From NCBI GenBank assembly GCA_937925635.1, contig CALALX010000037.1, positions 1-19,808 on the forward strand: 19,808 nucleotides of DNA, read 5' to 3'. A model generated the notes under the pieces. It was not told the origin of the DNA and did no database searches. It saw only the letters and a program-made list of their open reading frames with translations. Both the position numbers and the translations under genes were made by a program. Numbering within the stretch: the first letter of the stretch is position 1; each line of letters starts with the position of its first letter. Of this stretch, positions 14,166-19,808 are shown piece by piece. This DNA comes from an uncultured Caulobacter sp. Lineage in GTDB: Bacteria; Pseudomonadota; Alphaproteobacteria; Caulobacterales; Caulobacteraceae.

Positions 14166-14908
14166 TCGGCGAACGGGGTCCGGTCGGGAATCTCCGATCG
14201 AATCCATCCGGTGAGCGAAATCCGCTCGCCGACCGCATAGGGAGCGACCAGCGAGACCGCGTGGCGTTGCGGGACCTTGAAGATGTTCAACGCGTTCCAG
14301 GCCGGGACGTAGCCTTCGGCGACGTGGTCCTCGTCGTCCAGGAACATCAGGATGCCGCCCCAGTCCGCCCGCCAGCGGGGCGTCAGGTTCAGGACATAGG
14401 CGAACAGGCGGTTGGCCCCCGGCGCCTCGTCATCATGGGCAGTGAGGAAATGTCCGGGCAGGTAGCGCGTCGCCATCAGGTCCGCGTGGACGGCCCGGTC
14501 GTCGCCGGTCATCTGGCGCACGAACGCCAGGAAGGGCTCGCTGTTGACGAAGGCGTAGGCGGCCCTCAGCGCCGGCTCGACCGGTCCGGCATTCCGTCCA
14601 TCGCCCACGCGGATCGCGTCGAAGACGTAGCGGAAGGAATCCCGCGCCATCGCGTGCAGGCCCTTCTCGAACGTCTCGCGCTCGGAGGGCGGCAACTCCT
14701 CGATTTCCTCGATCGGCACCTCGACGTCCTCGCCGTCGGCGACATGGATGGTCCGGCGCCAGCCGCGGGCTCCCGCGACGCCGCGATGAAGGGCAAGCGC
14801 GTCGTCCGGATGCAGGATGCCAGGAATATGCAGGCGACCGAACCGGTTGAACACGGGCCTGTAGGCCAGCGGCTGCAATCCCTGATCCAGTCTCAGCGGA
14901 CCGAACAC
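14162..14908 (-). CDS. 2OG-Fe(II) oxygenase (SM-20/prolyl 4-hydroxylase-like)
   Basis: A 248-residue iron- and 2-oxoglutarate-dependent dioxygenase with a double-stranded beta-helix. Metal ligands are visible as His158 and Asp160 in TAHDDEAPG and His216 in PQRHAVSLV. Arg229 in ERISLTGW binds the 2OG carboxylate. WRADWGGILMFLDDE (179-193) is the typical strand before the distal His. The closest described families hydroxylate prolyl or other residues in proteins; the substrate here is unknown. A ribosome binding site GAGGAGGAG lies about 10 bases before the ATG. It is divergent from the MFS gene, and its stop codon is buried in a strong hairpin. Related repeats sit on both sides of the gene. 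Confidence 0.88.
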   Translation of the reverse strand: MFGPLRLDQGLQPLAYRPVFNRFGRLHIPGILHPDDALALHRGVAGARGWRRTIHVADGEDVEVPIEEIEELPPSERETFEKGLHAMARDSFRYVFDAIRVGDGRNAGPVEPALRAAYAFVNSEPFLAFVRQMTGDDRAVHADLMATRYLPGHFLTAHDDEAPGANRLFAYVLNLTPRWRADWGGILMFLDDEDHVAEGYVPAWNALNIFKVPQRHAVSLVAPYAVGERISLTGWIRSEIPDRTPFAD

Positions 14909-14936
14909 GCGTCCTGCTCCTCCTCGCCGGACGCCC

Positions 14937-14970
14937 GACGCGTTCCGTAACCGGTTTCCGGATCAATCCC
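14937..14970. repeat. Diverged partial copy of the 14068-14110 repeat
   Basis: GCGTTCCG (14940-14947), then an ACCGGTT core (14950-14956), then CGGATCAA (14959-14966) match the order of the same blocks at 14070-14103 in the same orientation. The inverted-repeat arms are largely lost. It lies in the 154-bp divergent intergenic region (14909-15062) between the oxygenase and MFS genes. No confident promoter was found there; a TTGACC at 15011 lacks a matching -10. Confidence 0.5.
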
Positions 14971-15062
14971 CGACGCCGCGTCCGGGCAAGTTAAAGTTCG
15001 GACAGGTTCCTTGACCGGGCGGCCGTCAGCCCGCAACCAGAGGCCCTGGACGGGGGATCCTC

Positions 15063-16343
15063 ATGACCGACACGGCGATCGACAAGACGCAGACCCGGCG
15101 CGTGCTGGCCGCCAGCCTGGTGGGCACGGCGGTGGAGTTCTACGACTTCTACATCTACGCCACGGCCGCCTCGCTGGTGTTCGGACCGCTGTTCTTCCCC
15201 AAGAGTTCGGACTCGGCGCAGCTGATGCTCAGCTACGCCACCTTCGCCATCGCCTTTATCGCCCGCCCGGTCGGGGCGGTGTTCTTCGGGCACTTCGGCG
15301 ATCGCATCGGCCGCAAGTCGACGCTGGTCGCCTCGCTGCTGATGATGGGCGGCTCCACGATGGCCATCGCCTTCCTGCCGACCTACGCCATGGTCGGCTG
15401 GGTGGCGCCGCTGCTGCTCTGCATCCTGCGCTTCGGCCAGGGCTTCGGACTGGGCGGCGAGTGGGGAGGCGCGGCTTTGCTGGCGGTCGAGAACGCGCCG
15501 CCGGGATACCGGGCCCGATTCGGCATGTTCCCGCAGCTGGGCGCCCCGGTCGGCTTCATCGCCGCCAACGGCTTCTTCCTGCTCCTCGGCCTGTTCCTGA
15601 GCGCCGAGCAGTTCCAGAGCTGGGGCTGGCGCGTGCCGTTCCTGGCCAGCGCCGCGCTGGTCGCCATCGGGCTCTGGGTGCGGCTCAAGCTCAGCGAGAC
15701 CCCGGCGTTCAAGGCCGCCCTCGAGGCCGCGCCGCCGCCGGTCGTGCCGCTCGGCGAGGTGCTGCGCACCCACTGGAAGGAAGTGCTGGGCGGCACCTTC
15801 GGCGTCGTCGCCTGCTTCTGCATCTACTACCTGGCGACGGCCTTCGCGCTCGGCTACGGCGTCAAGGCGCTCGGCTACAGCCGTGAGGCCTTCCTGGGCG
15901 TGCAGCTGATCGCCATCCTGTTCATGGCCGCCGGCATCGTCTGGGCCGGCTTCTGGTCCGATGCGGCCAGCCCCCGCCGCGTGCTGATGACCGGTTGTGT
16001 GCTGGCGATCGGCGCCGGCTTCCTGCTCGGTCCGATGATGGGGGCCGGCTCGCTGACGTTGATCGGCGCCTTCCTGTCGATCGCCATGGTGCTGATGGGC
16101 TTCGTCTATGGCCCGCTCGGCGCCTGGTTGCCGGGCCTGTTTCCGGCGCGGGTGCGCTACACCGGCGCGAGCGTGGCCTTCAACGTCGGCGGCATCCTCG
16201 GCGGCGGCCTGACCCCGCTGATCGCCGAGGCGCTGGTGGCGCGGGGCGGTCTGTCACTGGTCGGCGGCTACCTCAGCGCCGCCTGCGCCCTCAGCCTGGC
16301 CGCGCTGTTCCTGCTCAAGCGGCCGGCGACGGCGATCGACTAG
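15063..16343 (+). CDS. MFS transporter, metabolite:H+ symporter (MHS) family
   Basis: A 426-residue inner-membrane major facilitator with 12 predicted membrane segments. MHS-family hallmarks are GTAVEFYDFYIYATAA (21-36), the loop 2-3 signature GHFGDRIGRKST (76-87) and RFGQGFGLGGEWGGAAL in segment 4. Described members import organic acids or compatible solutes (alpha-ketoglutarate, citrate, shikimate, proline/betaine) with protons; which one applies here is not readable. The ATG is supported by GGGGGA about 6 bases upstream. It is the first plus-strand gene, divergent from the oxygenase. 86 bp without clear signals separate it from dnaG, so it may or may not share transcripts with it. Confidence 0.92.
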   Translation: MTDTAIDKTQTRRVLAASLVGTAVEFYDFYIYATAASLVFGPLFFPKSSDSAQLMLSYATFAIAFIARPVGAVFFGHFGDRIGRKSTLVASLLMMGGSTMAIAFLPTYAMVGWVAPLLLCILRFGQGFGLGGEWGGAALLAVENAPPGYRARFGMFPQLGAPVGFIAANGFFLLLGLFLSAEQFQSWGWRVPFLASAALVAIGLWVRLKLSETPAFKAALEAAPPPVVPLGEVLRTHWKEVLGGTFGVVACFCIYYLATAFALGYGVKALGYSREAFLGVQLIAILFMAAGIVWAGFWSDAASPRRVLMTGCVLAIGAGFLLGPMMGAGSLTLIGAFLSIAMVLMGFVYGPLGAWLPGLFPARVRYTGASVAFNVGGILGGGLTPLIAEALVARGGLSLVGGYLSAACALSLAALFLLKRPATAID

Positions 16344-16429
16344 GACGACGATCCCGCCGGACCGTCGCGAGGACGGGAACCGGCAAGGTCTCTGGCGCGG
16401 ACCGGCTGCATCCGCGATAGACTGCGTCC

Positions 16430-18352
16430 ATGCGTTTCGACGACCGCTTCCTGGAGGAGATCAAGTCGCGCGTCCGGCTGTCGGACGTGATCGGCAAGAC
16501 CGTGAAGCTGAAGCGCCAGGGCCGCGAGTACGTCGGCCTGTCGCCGTTCACCAAGGAGCGGTCGCCCAGCTTCTTCGTCAACGACGACAAGGGCTTCTTC
16601 CACGACTTCTCAAGCGGCAAGCACGGCGACCTGATCAGCTTCCTGCAGGAGACCGAGCGGCTGACCTTCATGGAGGCGGTCGAACGGCTGGCGGCCGAGG
16701 CCGGCGTGCCGCTGCCGGCCCCCGATCCCCAGGCCGCCGAACAGGAAAAGAAACGCCAGGGCCTGGCCGACTGGGTCGAACTGGCCGCGCAGTGGTTCGA
16801 GGGCGAGCTGCACCGGCCGTCGGGCAAGGCGGCGCGCGACTACCTGCTGCGCCGCGGCCTGCCGGAGACGGAGTGGAAGCGGTTCCGCATTGGCTTCTCG
16901 CCGGCGTCGCGGACGGCGCTGAAGGACTACCTGATCGCCAAGGGGGCCCGGCCGGGCGAGCTGATCGACGCGGGCCTGCTGATCGCGCCCGAGGACGGCG
17001 GCGGCGCACCCTACGACCGGTTCAGGGACCGCATCATCTTCCCGATCGCCGACGCGCGCGGGCGGATCGTCAGCTTCGGCGGCCGGGCCATGGATCCGGA
17101 GGCGCGGGCGAAATATCTGAATGGGCCCGAGACCAGCCTCTTCTCCAAGGGCCGGTTGCTCTACGGCCTGCCCGAGGCGCGAAAGCTGCTGCATGCGGGC
17201 GGCCCATCCCAAGATGAGAATGGCGCGGCCCTGGTCGTGGTCGAGGGCTACATGGACGCCATCGCCTGCCAGCGCGCCAACATCGCCGCCGTCGCGCCGC
17301 TGGGCACGGCCCTGACCGAGGACCAGATGGAGGTCCTCTGGCGCCTGCATCCGGAGCCGACGCTGTGCTTCGACGGGGATGGGGCGGGCATGCGCGCCGC
17401 CAGCCGCGCCATCGACCGGGCCCTGCCGCTGCTCAAGCCGGGCAAGTCGTTCCGCTTCGCCATCGTGTCCGGCGGCAAGGACCCCGATGATGTGCTGCGG
17501 GAGCAGGGACCCAATGCTCTGAGGGCTCAGCTGGCCGAGACCACGCCCTTCGTCGACGCCCTTTTCACCCGCGAACGGGACCTGGAGACGCTGGAGACGC
17601 CGGAACGTCGGGCGGGGCTCAAGGCGCGCCTGCGCGAGCGGGCCGGCAGCATCGCCGACAAGGACCTGGCCCAGGCCTACCGCGACGAGCTGCTGGGTCG
17701 GTACGAGCAACTCAATCTGTCATCCCGGACGCAGCGCAGCGGAGAGCCGGGACCCAGAAGCCAGGGCCGGGGACAGCCGGGTCCCGGTTCGCGCTACCGT
17801 GCGTCTGGGATGACCTTTGAAAGTTTTCCCACGCCGGAGGGCAAGGCGGCCGCGAAGAAACTGTCCGTGGCGCTCGATCCCATGGCCGCCGCCCTGGCCA
17901 AGGGCGCACTGGAAGACCCCCATCGGCTGGACGACCACTTCGAGCAGCTTGAGCGGTCCGGCTTCGGCGATCCGGCCCTGTCGGAATTGGCCAAGGAGTT
18001 CATTCGGTTGCGGTTGGACGCCGATCACCTTGACTCCGCCTCCCTCGCACGCCATTTGCGGGAGCGTGGATTTGCCGGGCTGCTGACTGACATCGACCGG
18101 GCCGCTGCAATGGCAGGCGCGCCCTTCCTGAAACAGGATGTCACCCTCGCCGCCGCCAGGTCCCAGTGGACGCAAGCTTTTGAGGCCCTGAACCGATTGG
18201 CTGCGCTCGAGACCGCCCTGACGTCCGCCAAGGCCAGCCTTGGGGGCCGTTCGGACATGGCGGCGTTCGAGCGGCTGAAAGCCGAACGGGACGCGCTCAA
18301 GCGTGCGATCCGCTTGGGAAGCCTGTGGTCGGACGGCGAAGCCTCCCCATAG
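16430..18352 (+). CDS. dnaG: DNA primase DnaG, with altered zinc-ribbon domain and a repeat-encoded insertion
   Basis: A 640-residue replicative primase that makes RNA primers at the fork together with DnaB helicase. The N-terminal domain (1-95) keeps the CHC2-type scaffold (SPFTKERSPSFFVNDDKGFF), but the four zinc-ligand positions are Ser38, Thr41, Asp59 and Ser62. The catalytic core has FPIADARGRIVSFGGR (204-219). The TOPRIM motifs are Glu272 in VEGYMD, Asp315/Asp317 in DGDGAG and GGKDPDD (348-354). Residues 430-462, rich in Arg, Gly, Pro and Ser, are translated from a palindromic repeat at 17717-17815, in the linker before the C-terminal helicase-binding domain (about 470-640). The ATG is the family-typical start (MRFDDRFLEEIKSRV). 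It is followed by rpoD, a conserved gene order. Confidence 0.97.
   Translation: MRFDDRFLEEIKSRVRLSDVIGKTVKLKRQGREYVGLSPFTKERSPSFFVNDDKGFFHDFSSGKHGDLISFLQETERLTFMEAVERLAAEAGVPLPAPDPQAAEQEKKRQGLADWVELAAQWFEGELHRPSGKAARDYLLRRGLPETEWKRFRIGFSPASRTALKDYLIAKGARPGELIDAGLLIAPEDGGGAPYDRFRDRIIFPIADARGRIVSFGGRAMDPEARAKYLNGPETSLFSKGRLLYGLPEARKLLHAGGPSQDENGAALVVVEGYMDAIACQRANIAAVAPLGTALTEDQMEVLWRLHPEPTLCFDGDGAGMRAASRAIDRALPLLKPGKSFRFAIVSGGKDPDDVLREQGPNALRAQLAETTPFVDALFTRERDLETLETPERRAGLKARLRERAGSIADKDLAQAYRDELLGRYEQLNLSSRTQRSGEPGPRSQGRGQPGPGSRYRASGMTFESFPTPEGKAAAKKLSVALDPMAAALAKGALEDPHRLDDHFEQLERSGFGDPALSELAKEFIRLRLDADHLDSASLARHLRERGFAGLLTDIDRAAAMAGAPFLKQDVTLAAARSQWTQAFEALNRLAALETALTSAKASLGGRSDMAAFERLKAERDALKRAIRLGSLWSDGEASP
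17717..17815 (+). repeat. GTCATCCC-type palindromic repeat inserted in frame inside dnaG
   Basis: The core runs from GTCATCCC (17719-17726) to GGGATGAC (17807-17814), 96 bp, an exact multiple of three. The first 41 bp (17717-17757) match 12350-12390 at 38 of 41 bases. The inner arms CCGGGACCCAG and CCGGGTCCCGG are also kept. It is read as 33 residues beginning LSSRTQRSGEPGPRS and leaves the dnaG frame open. The second half has diverged more from the intergenic copy. Confidence 0.9.
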
Positions 18353-18419
18353 GACGCGACTGCGTCGAAACAGTTTCAACAGGCGTTTGTCCGTCCAGGG
18401 GCATTCGCCGGAGAGCGCA

Positions 18420-19808
<1,389 letters not shown>

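Noticed and set aside
15011..15039. TTGACC as -35 of a promoter for the MFS gene
   Set aside because: No recognisable -10 at 16-18 bp spacing.
16344..16429. Terminator or promoter between the MFS gene and dnaG
   Set aside because: Only a 5-bp TCCCG/CGGGA pairing and a lone GATAGACT are visible; neither is convincing.

Overview
The window is high-GC DNA with dense, tightly packed genes. It looks like an alphaproteobacterium, most likely of the Caulobacterales (Caulobacter/Phenylobacterium-like). The pointers are the dnaG-rpoD gene pair, a large TonB-dependent receptor, secreted enzymes, and several dispersed GTCATCCC-type palindromic repeats. The lineage is inferred from gene content, not from an rRNA. 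No tRNA, rRNA, CRISPR array or transposase was seen, and no gene-free stretch exceeds 300 bases; the longest is 191 bp at 10957-11147.

Region 1 (1-10956, all minus strand) is the most interesting part. Read in the direction of transcription it holds a LysR regulator, a DUF1611 protein (DgcN-like) overlapping a dipeptide-epimerase-like enolase-superfamily enzyme (DgcA-like), then a TonB-dependent receptor, a secreted D-aminoacylase-family amidohydrolase, a GltPh-type acidic amino acid symporter, a periplasmic gamma-glutamyltransferase, and the start of another secreted protein cut by the window edge. The last five are almost certainly one operon: the junctions are 27 bp, a 4-bp ATGA overlap, 3 bp, and a 4-bp GTGA overlap. 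Related DgcN/DgcA/DgcR proteins form a D-glutamate catabolic route (N-acetylation, then racemization of N-acetyl-D-glutamate). The whole region therefore reads as a system for importing and cleaving D-glutamate or gamma-glutamyl material (murein peptides, poly-gamma-glutamate or gamma-glutamyl peptides) and converting the D-glutamate. Three matching LysR-type boxes (CAT/TAT-N11-ATG) lie before lysR, before dgcN-dgcA and before the receptor operon, which would tie them into one regulon.

Region 2 (10957-14908, minus strand) holds an acyl-CoA dehydrogenase, a low-specificity threonine aldolase-like PLP enzyme, a degenerate 2OG-Fe(II) oxygenase-like protein and an intact 2OG-Fe(II) oxygenase. Palindromic repeats of at least three kinds occupy the gaps.

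Region 3 (15063-19808, plus strand) starts after a divergent intergenic region. It holds an MHS-type MFS transporter, DNA primase (dnaG) and the 5' part of the housekeeping sigma factor gene rpoD, which runs off the end. The dnaG gene has two oddities: its N-terminal zinc-ribbon ligands are all replaced, and its linker carries an in-frame copy of the palindromic repeat that is intergenic at 12350-12448.
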